From contig NZ_JZEY01000054.1 of NCBI RefSeq assembly GCF_000969445.1, positions 806,001 to 870,000 on the forward strand: 64,000 nt of DNA. Reading direction: 5' to 3'. This document shows positions 1 through 9,556 of the stretch, piece by piece. Position 1 is the stretch's first letter; the number at the start of each line of letters is the position of its first letter. This stretch comes from Devosia chinhatensis (lineage in GTDB: Bacteria; Pseudomonadota; Alphaproteobacteria; Rhizobiales; Devosiaceae). The position numbers and the translations under genes are program-made. Below the pieces are notes generated by a model that was not told the DNA's origin, searched no databases, and saw only the letters and a list, made by a program, of their open reading frames with translations.

Positions 1-429
1 CTCACAGCCAAGCTGCTCATCGCCGCGATTTCGGCGCAGGTCTTTCTCTCCATGGGCATTCTTCTGCTTATGGCCCGCGAGCGGGTACCCCGCGTCATGC
101 GGGGGGAAATTCCCATGGCGAGCATTGCCGTCGAGCGGGACGCCTATCCCCTCAAGGCGCGGCTCCTGTCCAACAATTTCGATAATCAGTTCCAGCTGCC
201 GGTGCTGTTCTACGTGGGGGCGCTGCTGGCTATCCTGTTTCAGCCCGGCTGGCCCGAAGTGGTTCTGGCCTGGCTCTTCGTTGCCACGCGCTATGTCCAT
301 GCCTATATCCACGTCACCCACAATCGGGTCGGCAAGCGCTTCATGGCCTATGCGGCCGGCCTTGCGGTTCTGGCGCTGTTCTGGCTATGGCTGATCCTGC
401 GTCTTCTCATCCTGGCTCCGAGTATCTGA
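1..429 (+). CDS. MAPEG family membrane protein (5' end outside window)
   Basis: The frame is open from base 1 to the stop at 427-429, so the gene begins before the window; the first internal ATG at 52 lies inside a transmembrane segment and is not the start. The visible 142 residues contain about four hydrophobic segments, with a polar stretch around RDAYPLKARLLSNNFDNQFQ followed by a membrane helix. The Asn-Phe-x-Asn-Gln-Phe-Gln motif followed by LPVLFY is characteristic of the MAPEG superfamily (membrane-associated eicosanoid/glutathione metabolism). Bacterial members of this kind have no assigned substrate. It ends three bases before the rsmB-like gene and probably shares its transcript. 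Confidence 0.75.
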   Translation, partial: LTAKLLIAAISAQVFLSMGILLLMARERVPRVMRGEIPMASIAVERDAYPLKARLLSNNFDNQFQLPVLFYVGALLAILFQPGWPEVVLAWLFVATRYVHAYIHVTHNRVGKRFMAYAAGLAVLALFWLWLILRLLILAPSI

Positions 430-432
430 CCT

Positions 433-1719
433 ATGCGTTTTCCCGGCCGTCTCTCCGCTGCCATTGCCGTCCTCGCCGATGTGGAGCAGCGCAAGCGACC
501 GGTCTCGGAGGCGCTCAAGGCCTGGGGGCTCAACAATCGTTTTGCCGGGGCAGGGGACCGGGCAGCCATCGGCAATCTCGTCTATGACGCATTGCGCCGT
601 CGCGCCTCGCATGCCGCGGCCATGGGGTCTGACACGCCACGCGCCTTGGTACTGGCGGTTGCCATGCGCGATTGGGGTGAGACACCGGAAAGCCTCAACC
701 AAGCCTTTGCCTCCGACACACACGCGCCCGAACCGCTAAGCCCCCAGGAAGCGGCCGGCGCCGTTGCCGTTCTTGCTGCCGCGCCACTCGCGACGCAGGC
801 CGATATGCCTGATTGGCTCGCCGCGTCGCTCGAACGTGCCCTGGGCCCGGACTGGGTTGCCGAAGGCCAGGCCATGGCCGGGCGGCCTTCACTCGACCTG
901 CGCGTCAATGCGCTCAAGGCGACACCCGAAAAGGTCATGAAGTCGCTGGCCCGGTTCTCGCCGCAATCCGCAGCCATCGCTCCGTTTGGCCTCACCATGC
1001 CCGCAGGGCCACGCGATGCACGCACGCCGAATGTGACCACGGACGAGGGCTACCTCAAGGGCTGGTTCGAGGTGCAGGATCAGGGCAGTCAGATCGTCGC
1101 TGCCCTCGCCAATGCCCGCGAAGGCGAGCAGGTGCTCGACCTCTGCGCCGGAGCCGGGGGCAAGACGCTGGCCCTCGCGGCCAATATGGGCAATTCGGGC
1201 CAGATCTTCGCCTATGACAGCGACCGGTCGCGCCTTGCGCCGATCTACGATCGCCTCAAGCGCAATGGTGTGCGCAATGCGCAGGTTCGCGCTCCCAATG
1301 ACAATGCGCTCGATGATCTCGTCGGCAAGATGGATCGGGTGGTCGTCGATGCGCCCTGTACCGGCACCGGAACCTGGCGCCGCCGGCCAGACACCAAGTG
1401 GAAGCTGACGCCCGAGCTTCTGGCCCAGCGTCAGGCCGAACAGGCGGCGCTGCTGGTCGAGGCCGCGCGCTATCTCAAGCCGGGCGGCACACTGGCCTAT
1501 ATCACCTGCTCCGTCCTGCCGGAGGAGAACGACGACCAGATCGCCGCCTTCCTCGCTGAGACGCCCGGCTTCGCGTCTCTCGACATCGCTGCTGCCTGGC
1601 GGCAGGCGCTGATCACCGATCTGCCCGAAGGGCTCGCCACGGCCGGGGGTGGGCTATGCCTCACGCCACTTCGCACCGGCACGGACGGCTTCTACATTCA
1701 TCTCCTGCGCAAGGCCTGA
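433..1719 (+). CDS. RsmB/NOP family class I SAM-dependent RNA (cytosine-5) methyltransferase
   Basis: This 428-aa protein should methylate cytosine C5 in rRNA (RsmB/Fmu type). The N-terminal third is a degenerate NusB-like/RNA-binding part. The catalytic Rossmann domain carries motif I VLDLCAGAGGKT (about 234-245), the DAPCTGTG motif IV with one catalytic cysteine (about 305-312), and the YITCS motif VI with the nucleophilic cysteine (about 358). Length fits the family. It starts three bases after the upstream MAPEG stop, which suggests co-transcription. Exact target (C967 or another position) cannot be told from the sequence. Confidence 0.88.
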   Translation: MRFPGRLSAAIAVLADVEQRKRPVSEALKAWGLNNRFAGAGDRAAIGNLVYDALRRRASHAAAMGSDTPRALVLAVAMRDWGETPESLNQAFASDTHAPEPLSPQEAAGAVAVLAAAPLATQADMPDWLAASLERALGPDWVAEGQAMAGRPSLDLRVNALKATPEKVMKSLARFSPQSAAIAPFGLTMPAGPRDARTPNVTTDEGYLKGWFEVQDQGSQIVAALANAREGEQVLDLCAGAGGKTLALAANMGNSGQIFAYDSDRSRLAPIYDRLKRNGVRNAQVRAPNDNALDDLVGKMDRVVVDAPCTGTGTWRRRPDTKWKLTPELLAQRQAEQAALLVEAARYLKPGGTLAYITCSVLPEENDDQIAAFLAETPGFASLDIAAAWRQALITDLPEGLATAGGGLCLTPLRTGTDGFYIHLLRKA

Positions 1720-1796
1720 CCGCACGAAACGCGTGTGAACCAGTGGGTGCCGGCCAACGTTCAATGGGCAAGACCCGTTCGAACAGGAGCGTTTCC

Positions 1797-2294
1797 ATGC
1801 ACGCGACCAGCACCAGCACCGATTACCGCAAGCCCCAGTCATGGGTCGTCCTCGCTATCTTCCTTGCCATCGTCGTAGGCATCGGGGCCCTTGTCGGCAC
1901 CCAGACGGCCCCAGGCGCCTGGTACGATCAGCTGCAGAAGCCTCCGCTCAATCCGCCCAACTGGGTTTTCGGCCCGGTCTGGTTCACGCTTTACGTGATG
2001 ATCGCGGTCGCAGGCTGGCGCATCTGGATGATCGATCCCAAATCTGCCGCCATGAAATTCTGGGGCGCCCAGATGCTTCTCAATTGGGCCTGGTCGCCGG
2101 TATGGTTCAACGCGAACATGCCTTGGCTGGCCTTTGCCATCATCGTCGCCATGTGGCTGGCTATCGTCGGCTTCATCGGCGCGGCCCGCCGTCGCGACAC
2201 CTTAGCCGCCTGGCTCTTCGTGCCCTATCTGGCCTGGGTGAGCTTTGCCACTTATCTCAACCTGTCGATTGCCCTGCTCAATCCCCAGGCATAG
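1797..2294 (+). CDS. tspO: TspO/MBR family tryptophan-rich sensory protein
   Basis: This 165-aa protein has five predicted membrane helices and the tryptophan-rich pattern of the TspO/peripheral benzodiazepine receptor family: W-Y-x2-L-x-KPPLNPPNWVFGPVW early, then GAQMLLNWAWSPVWF and a C-terminal Y-L-N-L segment. TspO proteins bind tetrapyrroles and act in the outer membrane or stress regulation of alphaproteobacteria. I chose the ATG at 1797 because AGGAG lies seven bases upstream. The longer in-frame ORF and the ATG at 1764 would add a non-conserved basic leader. Confidence 0.88.
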   Translation: MHATSTSTDYRKPQSWVVLAIFLAIVVGIGALVGTQTAPGAWYDQLQKPPLNPPNWVFGPVWFTLYVMIAVAGWRIWMIDPKSAAMKFWGAQMLLNWAWSPVWFNANMPWLAFAIIVAMWLAIVGFIGAARRRDTLAAWLFVPYLAWVSFATYLNLSIALLNPQA

Positions 2295-2330
2295 GCAGGC
2301 CAGCGCGAACGCCGCGCTTGCGAAAATGCG

Positions 2331-2354
2331 ATGGCGGGGCTAAAGCCTCGCCAT
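2331..2354 (+). promoter_or_regulatory. Hairpin over the guaA start codon
   Basis: Two 10-base arms, ATGGCGGGGC and GCCTCGCCAT, are separated by the loop TAAA and pair with only one G-U wobble. The right arm ends in the guaA ATG (2353). No clear Shine-Dalgarno sequence precedes that ATG. The stem could hide the start and make guaA translation conditional, or merely be a short intergenic structure. The pairing is seen directly; regulation is inference. Confidence 0.45.
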
Positions 2355-3924
2355 GCTGCACCCAGACACCGCCCCCCTCAACGATACCATTCTCATTGTC
2401 GATTTCGGCTCGCAGGTCACCCAGCTGATCGCCCGCCGCATTCGCGAGACTGGGGTCTATTGCGAAATCCATCCTTTCCAGTCCGCCGGGGCCGCCATGG
2501 CGGCGCTGCGGCCTAAAGGCGTCGTGCTCTCCGGTAGCCCGGCGTCGACGCTGGATGAGAACGCTCCCACAATCGATCCGGCCATTCTGGCAGCCAATGT
2601 GCCGATCCTGGGCATCTGCTATGGGCAGCAGGCCTTGTGCGTGGCGCTGGGCGGCAAGGTCGAGGCGGGCCATCACCGCGAGTTTGGCCGTGCCGAGCTG
2701 ACGGTTCAGAAGCCCAGCTCGTTGTCGGATAGCGTCTGGGAAGTGGGCACCGACCATCAGGTCTGGATGAGCCATGGTGACCGGGTGGTCGCGCTGCCGG
2801 ACGGCTTCGAGGTGGTCGGCACCTCGCCAAATGCGCCCTTTGCCATGATCGCCAATGAAGCGCGCCGCATCTGGGCCGTGCAATTCCACCCCGAGGTGGT
2901 GCATACCCCCGACGGGGCCAAGCTCTATGCCAATTTCGTGCACGGCATTTGCGGCATCCAGTCGAACTGGACCATGTCGGCTTATCGCCAGAAGATGATC
3001 GACAAGATCCGCGATCAGGTCGGCTCGGGTCGGGTCATCTGCGGTCTCTCCGGTGGGGTGGATTCCTCTGTGGCTGCAGTCTTGATCCATGAAGCGATCG
3101 GCGACCAGCTCACCTGCATCTATGTCGACCATGGCCTGATGCGGCTCAACGAGAGCGAACAGGTCGTGACCATGTTCCGCGACCAGTTCAATATCCCGCT
3201 GGTCCATGTCGATGCGTCCAGGAAATTCCTCGGTGAGCTGGACGGCCAGTCCGACCCCGAGACCAAGCGCAAGATCATCGGCCGCCTCTTCATCGAAGTC
3301 TTCGAGGAAGAAGCCAAAAAGCTCGGCGGCGCCGAATTCCTCGCCCAGGGCACGCTCTACCCGGACGTCATCGAATCGGTGTCGTTCACCGGCGGCCCCT
3401 CCGTTACCATCAAGAGCCACCACAATGTCGGCGGCTTGCCCGAGCGCATGAACATGCAGCTCGTCGAGCCGCTGCGCGAATTGTTCAAGGACGAAGTGCG
3501 CGCTCTGGGCCGCGAGCTTGGCATTCCGGACAGCTTTATCGGCCGCCATCCTTTCCCTGGTCCCGGCCTCGCCATCCGCTGCCCCGGCGGCATCACGCCC
3601 GAAAAGCTCGACATTCTGCGTCAGGCCGATGCCATCTATCTCGATGAAATCCGAAAGTCCGGCCAGTACGACAAGATCTGGCAGGCCTTTGCAGTATTGC
3701 TTCCGGTCCAGACCGTGGGCGTCATGGGCGATGGTCGTACCTACGAATTCGTCTGCGCCCTGCGCGCCGTTACCTCGGTCGACGGCATGACCGCCGACTT
3801 CTACCAGTTCGACATGAACTTCCTGGGCAAGACCGCCACCCGCATCATCAACGAGGTGCGCGGCATCAATCGCGTGGTCTATGACGTGACATCCAAGCCG
3901 CCCGGCACCATTGAGTGGGAGTGA
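2353..3924 (+). CDS. guaA: GMP synthase (glutamine-hydrolysing)
   Basis: GuaA converts XMP, ATP and glutamine to GMP in purine synthesis. The 523-aa length is normal. The class I glutaminase domain has the nucleophile elbow GICYGQQ (87-93) and the His-Glu pair in FHPEVV (about 179-181). The ATP-pyrophosphatase domain has the P-loop SGGVDSS (about 233-239), and the C-terminal dimerisation domain has [12 protein letters not shown] and ends in KPPGTIEWE, as in the family. It is followed by a hairpin with a T-run at 3948-3972. Confidence 0.97.
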   Translation: MLHPDTAPLNDTILIVDFGSQVTQLIARRIRETGVYCEIHPFQSAGAAMAALRPKGVVLSGSPASTLDENAPTIDPAILAANVPILGICYGQQALCVALGGKVEAGHHREFGRAELTVQKPSSLSDSVWEVGTDHQVWMSHGDRVVALPDGFEVVGTSPNAPFAMIANEARRIWAVQFHPEVVHTPDGAKLYANFVHGICGIQSNWTMSAYRQKMIDKIRDQVGSGRVICGLSGGVDSSVAAVLIHEAIGDQLTCIYVDHGLMRLNESEQVVTMFRDQFNIPLVHVDASRKFLGELDGQSDPETKRKIIGRLFIEVFEEEAKKLGGAEFLAQGTLYPDVIESVSFTGGPSVTIKSHHNVGGLPERMNMQLVEPLRELFKDEVRALGRELGIPDSFIGRHPFPGPGLAIRCPGGITPEKLDILRQADAIYLDEIRKSGQYDKIWQAFAVLLPVQTVGVMGDGRTYEFVCALRAVTSVDGMTADFYQFDMNFLGKTATRIINEVRGINRVVYDVTSKPPGTIEWE

Positions 3925-3947
3925 GCCGTTAGGGCTCGAGACGAGAA

Positions 3948-3972
3948 GACGGGCTCTGCGGGCCCGCCTTTT
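3948..3972 (+). terminator. Probable rho-independent terminator after guaA
   Basis: GACGGGCTC and GGGCCCGCC pair across the loop TGC with one A-C mismatch and one G-U wobble, followed by TTTT. It lies 24 bases after the guaA stop and just before the convergent acyltransferase gene. Confidence 0.5.
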
Positions 3973-3986
3973 GAGTATGTCGAGGC

Positions 3987-5129
3987 TCAGGCAGCTGGCT
4001 TGCTTCGCGGCCCGGATAGACGGGCAGCGAGTGCGGCAAGCCGATCCAGCACCGCCACGGCAACCCGCTCCACCGGCTTGCGGAAGCGCCATTCGAAGGC
4101 TGCACTGAAGACGATGGCCATGATGAACGTGCTGGCGATGACCAGCCACAGCGCCACTTGCGCAGGCAAGTAAAGGTCGAAAGTGGCCAGCATGCTCATG
4201 CCGATATTTTCGTGGATGAGGTACCAGGCGAAGCTGAGAAGCCCGATCTGCGCCAGGCTCCAGCTCAGCGCCGGCACATAGGGCAGCTGCCGGCCGCGCA
4301 CGAACTGCACGAAAAGCAAGGCCAGCGCCAGATAGACGCCGGCACAGGCGCTGGCGATGATCCAGCCGCCATGCACTTCGAACGCATAGGCTTCGACCGC
4401 TACGATAAACGTCGACAGCGCCAGATTAGCCCCCAGCAGCCAGCCCGTTCCACTTTGGCCCTGTTCGAACTGCCAGCCCAAAATGCCAATGGCGAAGAAC
4501 GACAGGTAGGGCGCGATGGTCAGGAACTTGAGCAGGGATTGCGGGGTCACCGAGCCGCTGCCGATCCCGGTCAACAGTGTCGAGCCCAGCCACACCAGCC
4601 CCATGACCAGCGCCATGCCCCCAAACACCCGGCCGAACCGGGCCCGGTCGGGAATCATGCCGGCGAGAAGGGCGACGAGCACGTAGAACTTGACCTCGAC
4701 GGCAATCGACCAGAATGCGCCATCGATCCACTCGCCCAACTCGCCCAGAAAGAGCAGGTTGAGCACGACATCGATCGGGCCGGGCGGCACTTCGTGGAAA
4801 TTGGCTTCCGGCACGGATGGAACATCAAAGACCAGTCCGAACAGGAACAGCAAGACGACCGCGGCGACGAAGGTGGGATAGATGCGCGAAAACCGGCGCG
4901 CCAGGAACTGTCCCACACTGGAGGAGCGCTCCAGCGTCATGAAGATGCAATAGCCGGAGATGATGAAGAAGAAATAGACGCCCACCCAGCCGAAAAACAC
5001 CGGCCAGGGCGCTCCATCTGTGATGTTGAGCGCCGTTTCGGGCAGGCGCGCCGTGAAATGGAAAAGCACCACCATCAGGATGGCGATGCCCCGGAAAATG
5101 TCGATGGTCTGGTCGCGCGTGCCGGTCAT
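3987..5129 (-). CDS. Acyltransferase 3 family membrane protein (OafA/YrhL type)
   Basis: This 380-aa protein has about ten hydrophobic helices and the hallmarks of the acyltransferase 3 family: DIFRGIAILMVVLFHF near the N-terminus with the conserved His, FFIISGYCIFMTL, and FWSIAVEVKFY. These enzymes transfer acetyl or other acyl groups to cell-surface sugars or lipids from the cytoplasmic membrane. The substrate cannot be inferred because no polysaccharide genes adjoin it. It is convergent with guaA and divergent from the TPR gene at 5293. Confidence 0.85.
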   Translation of the reverse strand: MTGTRDQTIDIFRGIAILMVVLFHFTARLPETALNITDGAPWPVFFGWVGVYFFFIISGYCIFMTLERSSSVGQFLARRFSRIYPTFVAAVVLLFLFGLVFDVPSVPEANFHEVPPGPIDVVLNLLFLGELGEWIDGAFWSIAVEVKFYVLVALLAGMIPDRARFGRVFGGMALVMGLVWLGSTLLTGIGSGSVTPQSLLKFLTIAPYLSFFAIGILGWQFEQGQSGTGWLLGANLALSTFIVAVEAYAFEVHGGWIIASACAGVYLALALLFVQFVRGRQLPYVPALSWSLAQIGLLSFAWYLIHENIGMSMLATFDLYLPAQVALWLVIASTFIMAIVFSAAFEWRFRKPVERVAVAVLDRLAALAARLSGPRSKPAA

Positions 5130-5292
5130 GATGATCCGCCTGTTTGACGCATAAGCTACACCCGCGCCGGCCTGTCGGCATTGTCATGCTGAATCCACGG
5201 TTAACGTCTGGAATGCGGCGGTGCAGGCGGTTTGCATTCCGGGGGGCACATGCTAAAGCTGCCGGCGATTTTGAACGCTTAGACGGCCGCAC

Positions 5293-6048
5293 ATGTCCAA
5301 CGAGAATATCTTCCGCGAAATCGATGAAGAGCTGCGCTCCGACCGGATGCGCGCGCTCTGGCGCCGCTTTGCGCCGTTTGTCATTGGCGGGGCCGTGGCT
5401 ATCGTTGTCCTCGTCGCCGTCAATGAAGGCTGGTCCTGGTATACGCGCAGCCAGTCCTCGCAGTCGTCTCAGGAGCTCTATGCCGCTCTCGACACGGCAG
5501 GCCGCGGAGACTTGGCAGGCGCTCAGGCGCAGCTTGACCAGCTGGCAGCCAATGGCTCGGGCGGCTATCCGGTCCTGGCGGAGTTCCGCAAGGCGGCGCT
5601 CCTGGCCGAGCAGGGCGACAATGCCGGTGCGGTCGCGGCTTATGATGGCTTGGCGAATAACCAATCCAACGCCCGCCTGCGCGAGCTGGCCATGATCCTT
5701 GCCGCCCATATCCTGGTCGACGACGGCACCCTGGCCGATGTTGAGGCGCGCGTCGGCACCCTGGCGACCGATGATAGCGCCATGCGTCGCGTTGCGCGCG
5801 AATTGCTGGGTCTTGCCCAATACAAGGCCGGTGACTTTGCCGCTGCCGAGGCCAGCTTCCAGGCTGTTCTCGATGATCCGCTCGCCACCTCGAGCTTGCG
5901 TAACCGCATGGCCTTCTACATGGCGCAGATGCTCTCCGCCGGCACCGTCACTGCAGAACCTGCATCCGATGCGGATGTCGCTCCCGCTGCAGATGCCGCC
6001 GAGCCTGCAGCCACCGAACCTGCCGTCGACGAACCCGTCGCCGAATAA
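5293..6048 (+). CDS. YfgM-like tetratricopeptide membrane protein
   Basis: This 251-aa protein has a short cytoplasmic N-terminus, one membrane helix at about residues 30-48 ([19 protein letters not shown]) and a periplasmic alanine-rich TPR region (about 60-210), then an acidic Ala/Pro/Glu tail. This is the layout of the YfgM/TPR_21 family, which associates with the SecYEG translocon and periplasmic chaperones. It lies 28 bases before der, as in many alphaproteobacteria. The tail after about residue 215 is low complexity. Confidence 0.75.
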   Translation: MSNENIFREIDEELRSDRMRALWRRFAPFVIGGAVAIVVLVAVNEGWSWYTRSQSSQSSQELYAALDTAGRGDLAGAQAQLDQLAANGSGGYPVLAEFRKAALLAEQGDNAGAVAAYDGLANNQSNARLRELAMILAAHILVDDGTLADVEARVGTLATDDSAMRRVARELLGLAQYKAGDFAAAEASFQAVLDDPLATSSLRNRMAFYMAQMLSAGTVTAEPASDADVAPAADAAEPAATEPAVDEPVAE

Positions 6049-6076
6049 TCCGGCTCTTGCCGAAGGGAATACCGCC

Positions 6077-7519
6077 ATGACGGTTACCGTAGCCATTGTC
6101 GGTCGTCCCAATGTGGGCAAATCTACCCTGTTCAACCGGCTGGTGGGCCGCAAGATCGCGCTTGTCGACGACACGCCGGGCGTCACGCGAGATCGGCGCG
6201 AGGCCGAGGGCCGTATTGCCGACCTGACGTTCAAGGTTCTCGACACCGCCGGTTATGAAGACGTGCGCGACGGCAGCCTCGAGGACCGGATGCGCCAGCA
6301 GACGGAGCTCGCCATTCGCGAGGCCGATGTCATCCTTTTCATGATCGATGCGCGCGCTGGTGTCGTGCCGCTCGATCAGCGCTTCGCGCAGGTGCTGCGC
6401 AAGGCCGGCAAGGCCGTGCATCTGGTGGGCAACAAGGCCGAAAGCTCTTCTGCTGAGGCCGGCCTCGTCGAGGCCTTCAAGCTGGGCTTCGGCGAACCCA
6501 TTCCACTGTCGGCCGAGCATGGCCTCGGTCTGTCCGAACTCTATTCCATCGTCTCGGCCGCCATCGATAAGGTCGCCGCGCAGCATGCGGCCGATGAGGC
6601 TGCGGCCATCGACGATCTGGACATGATGCCCGAAGTCGATGTGGACATCACCCCGGACATGCTCGAAGGGGAGGGCGAGGACGCCACGCTCCGCTGGAAT
6701 CCCCGCCGTTATCTCAACGTGGCCATTGTCGGGCGTCCCAATGCCGGCAAGTCCACCCTCGTCAACCGCATGGTGGGCGAGGATCGCGTTCTGGTCGGCC
6801 CCGAGGCCGGCATTACCCGCGACAGCATTCTCGTGCCGTGGGAATGGGAAGGCCGCACCATCAATCTCGTGGATACTGCCGGTATCCGTCGCCGCTCGCG
6901 CGTGCATGAAAAGCTCGAAAAGCTGGCGGTGGGCGACAGCCTGCGCTCCATTCAATATGCCGAAGTTGTGGTGCTGCTGCTCGACGCCACCATTCCGTTC
7001 GAAAAACAGGATCTGGCGCTGGCCGACCTGGTCGAGCGCGAGGGCCGGGCCATGGTCATTGCACTCAACAAGTGGGATCTGATCGAGGACAAGAACAAGG
7101 CTCTGGCCGAACTGCGCGAGGCCTGCGAGCGCCTGCTGCCGCAGCTGCGCGGCGTGCCGCTGGTAACGCTATCGGGCCTTACGGGTCGCAATATCGACAA
7201 GCTGATGGACGCAATCTTTTCGATCGAGCGCAGCTGGAACTCCCACGTCTCGACCGCGCGCCTCAATCGCTGGCTTGCGGGCATGGTCGAAGGCCATCCG
7301 CCTCCGGCCGTTTCCGGGCGCCGGCTCAAGCTGCGCTACATGACGCAGGCCAAGACGCGACCGCCCAGCTACATCATCTTCGCGTCCCGCCCCGAAGCCG
7401 TGCCCGCCTCCTATCAGCGCTACCTGGTCAACGGCATGCGCGAGGCCTTCGACATGCCCGGAACCCCGATCCGCATGTGGCTGCGCGGCGGAAAAAATCC
7501 GTACGCCAACAAGGATTAG
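6077..7519 (+). CDS. der: Ribosome biogenesis GTPase Der (EngA)
   Basis: This 480-aa protein has two tandem GTPase domains, unique to Der. The first P-loop is GRPNVGKS (9-16) with DTAGYED as G3. The second P-loop is GRPNAGKS (about 218-226) with DTAGIRRR and NKWD as G4. A C-terminal KH-like domain ends in the family's [11 protein letters not shown] motif. It acts in 50S subunit maturation. Start: ATG at 6077, preceded by GAAGGGAA; the long upstream reading frame is just the shifted frame of the TPR gene. Confidence 0.96.
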   Translation: MTVTVAIVGRPNVGKSTLFNRLVGRKIALVDDTPGVTRDRREAEGRIADLTFKVLDTAGYEDVRDGSLEDRMRQQTELAIREADVILFMIDARAGVVPLDQRFAQVLRKAGKAVHLVGNKAESSSAEAGLVEAFKLGFGEPIPLSAEHGLGLSELYSIVSAAIDKVAAQHAADEAAAIDDLDMMPEVDVDITPDMLEGEGEDATLRWNPRRYLNVAIVGRPNAGKSTLVNRMVGEDRVLVGPEAGITRDSILVPWEWEGRTINLVDTAGIRRRSRVHEKLEKLAVGDSLRSIQYAEVVVLLLDATIPFEKQDLALADLVEREGRAMVIALNKWDLIEDKNKALAELREACERLLPQLRGVPLVTLSGLTGRNIDKLMDAIFSIERSWNSHVSTARLNRWLAGMVEGHPPPAVSGRRLKLRYMTQAKTRPPSYIIFASRPEAVPASYQRYLVNGMREAFDMPGTPIRMWLRGGKNPYANKD

Positions 7520-7645
7520 GCGTTTTGGCGGACCGGGCGGTCGGCCAATGTTTATCCATTGGCCTATTCCATTCCGGCCTGTCTGCCGTATAGTGCACGC
7601 CGTCGTAGCACCCCGCCATTGGTCGCGGCGTGTCAACATTGCACT

Positions 7646-8935
7646 TTGTTGCTTACAGAAATCCTCATCGTCGTCGTCCTCACTCTGGTGAACGGCGCTC
7701 TGGCCATGTCTGAACTGGCCGTCGTTTCTTCCCGTCCCGCCCGTCTCAAGGTCTTGGCCGAACAAGGCAACAAGGGCGCTGCCATGGCCATCAAGCTGGC
7801 CGAGGATCCGGGCAAGTTCCTCTCATCCGTGCAGATCGGCATTACCCTTGTCGGTATCCTTTCCGGTGCTTTTTCCGGCGCCACGCTGGGCCTGCGCCTG
7901 TCCGAGTGGCTGCGCGAAGTCGGCGTGCCCGCCAATATTGCCGATATCGGCGGCACGGGCCTCGTTGTCGTGGCCATCACCTACCTGACCCTGATTCTGG
8001 GCGAGCTGGTGCCCAAGCAGGTCGCGCTGCGCAATCCGGAGGGCGTTGCTGCCCGCGTTGCGCCGCCGATGACGCTGCTGGCCCGCATCGGCACGCCGAT
8101 CGTCTGGCTGCTCGATATCTCCGGTAAGACCGTCCTGCGCCTTCTGGGGCAGGGTGGCCAGGCCGAGGAATCGGTAACCGAGGAAGAGGTTCGCACCATC
8201 ATCGCCGAGGCCACCACGGCGGGCGTGCTGGAAAGCGGCGAACACTCGATGATTTCCGGCGTCATGCGCCTCGCCGATCGGTCCGCGCGGGGCATCATGA
8301 CGCCGCGACTGGACGTCATCGTGGTCGATGTCGAGGACAGCTTCGAGGAAAACCTCAAGATCATCGTCGGCAGCAGCCATTCCAAGGTTCTGGTGCAGGA
8401 AGGCGACGCCGATTCCATTCTCGGTGTGCTGTCCCTGGCAGATCTCCTGCCGGCTCTGGCATCCGGTCAGCAGCCCGACCTGCGCAAGCTGGTGCGGTCG
8501 GTTCCTGTTGTCATGGAACATGCCGATGCGCTCGACGTCATCGATGCGATCCGCCAGTCGACCGCACAGATGGCCCTCGTCGTGGACGAGTATGGCCATT
8601 TCGAAGGCATCATCACCTTTGGCGACGTGCTCGAAGTCATCACCGGTGTCTATATCGAGGAGCCTGGCGACGAGCCGGCGGTCGTCGAACGTGCCGATGG
8701 CTCCTGGCTGGTGGCTGGCTGGATGCCGGTGGACGATTTCCGCGAACGCTTCAAGGTGCCGATCCCGCGGGAAGTCCGCTTCGAAACCCTGGCCGGCTAT
8801 GTGCTCGCCAGTCTCAATCATCTGCCCGCGGTCGGGGAAACCTTTGAGCGCGATGGCTGGCGGTTCGAAGTCGTGGACCTTGATGGACACCGGATCGACA
8901 AGGTGCTGATCGCGCCGCTGGTCGTGCCCAGCTAA
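7646..8935 (+). CDS. CNNM/CBS-domain transporter (hemolysin-like, HlyC/CorC family)
   Basis: The protein has an N-terminal DUF21/CNNM membrane domain starting LLTEILIVVVLTLVNG and containing AMSELAVVSSRPARL and the LGELVPKQVA segment. Two CBS domains follow (RSARGIMTPRLDV..., MALVVDEYGHFEGIIT), then a CorC_HlyC domain. Such proteins are implicated in Mg/Co export or homeostasis. No in-frame ATG precedes the first helix, so a TTG at 7646 or 7649 is the likely start (about 429 aa). A TTG at 7559 is also open but would add a non-conserved leader. The start is therefore uncertain. Confidence 0.85.
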   Translation: MLLTEILIVVVLTLVNGALAMSELAVVSSRPARLKVLAEQGNKGAAMAIKLAEDPGKFLSSVQIGITLVGILSGAFSGATLGLRLSEWLREVGVPANIADIGGTGLVVVAITYLTLILGELVPKQVALRNPEGVAARVAPPMTLLARIGTPIVWLLDISGKTVLRLLGQGGQAEESVTEEEVRTIIAEATTAGVLESGEHSMISGVMRLADRSARGIMTPRLDVIVVDVEDSFEENLKIIVGSSHSKVLVQEGDADSILGVLSLADLLPALASGQQPDLRKLVRSVPVVMEHADALDVIDAIRQSTAQMALVVDEYGHFEGIITFGDVLEVITGVYIEEPGDEPAVVERADGSWLVAGWMPVDDFRERFKVPIPREVRFETLAGYVLASLNHLPAVGETFERDGWRFEVVDLDGHRIDKVLIAPLVVPS

Positions 8936-8937
8936 AC

Positions 8938-8963
8938 AAAAGGCCCGGGAAACCGGGCCTTTT
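8938..8963. terminator. Bidirectional rho-independent terminator
   Basis: Perfect 11-base arms AAAAGGCCCGG and CCGGGCCTTTT flank a GAAA tetraloop. The stem has A-runs on one side and T-runs on the other, so it can stop both the CNNM gene (plus) and the convergent GNAT gene (minus), whose stop starts at 8965. Confidence 0.9.
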
Positions 8964-8964
8964 C

Positions 8965-9555
8965 TTATAACTTCATTCCAAACCACACCGCGCCATCTTC
9001 GCGCAGCCGCGTGAAGCCACTGCGGCTCCAGAAAGCCATTCCGCCCTCGTTGCGGGCGCTGGCCCCCAGGTGAATCCCTGTGACGCCCTTCGCGCGCGCC
9101 TGGTCGATCCAGAGGCCGAGCAGGCGGGAGCCGACGCGCTGGCCGCGCAAGTGCGGCAACAGGTTCATGTGGATATGGGCCGGATAGTCGCGCACCAGAT
9201 CCTCGGGCGACCGGTGCGGCTGCATGATCGCACCGATCCGGCCTTGGTCGGCCTCGGTCATGTCATCGGCACTGGCATAGCGCGCTTGCAGGGCAGGCCA
9301 CCATTCCGTGTCCAGGCGATCCGCAAAGCGATCGGTGTCGAGTGTGCCCACGACATAGCCCCCAACGCCGTTCTCGTCCTCGGCCACGAAGACATTCTCC
9401 GGCTCCAGCACACCATAGGGGGCGGCGTAGATATGCCCGATCAGGTCGAGATCGTTGTGCAACGGGGTGGCGTCGCGTCCCGAATCGCCCGTCTTGACGC
9501 AGATCGTGTAGAGCGCGTCGAGGTCGAGCGGGGAATAGGGGCGCAGGATCACCAT
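8965..9555 (-). CDS. GNAT family N-acetyltransferase
   Basis: This 196-aa protein has the GNAT fold. The acetyl-CoA-binding motif A is NLLPHLRGQRVGSRLL (R/Q-x-x-G-x-G-type loop), followed by GIHLGASARNEGGMAFWSRSGF as motif B. The family includes enzymes acting on small molecules or peptides, and the substrate is not predictable. The SDR stop lies one base upstream of its ATG, so it is the last gene of the purF-SDR-GNAT minus-strand unit. Confidence 0.82.
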   Translation of the reverse strand: MVILRPYSPLDLDALYTICVKTGDSGRDATPLHNDLDLIGHIYAAPYGVLEPENVFVAEDENGVGGYVVGTLDTDRFADRLDTEWWPALQARYASADDMTEADQGRIGAIMQPHRSPEDLVRDYPAHIHMNLLPHLRGQRVGSRLLGLWIDQARAKGVTGIHLGASARNEGGMAFWSRSGFTRLREDGAVWFGMKL

Positions 9556-9556
9556 G

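Noticed and set aside
2278-4149. 623-codon open frame on the minus strand
   Set aside because: Antisense to guaA; its translation is His/Gly/Asp-rich without any family motif, while guaA has all its motifs.
4158-5147. 329-codon plus-strand frame
   Set aside because: Antisense to the acyltransferase; highly charged translation with no recognisable domain.
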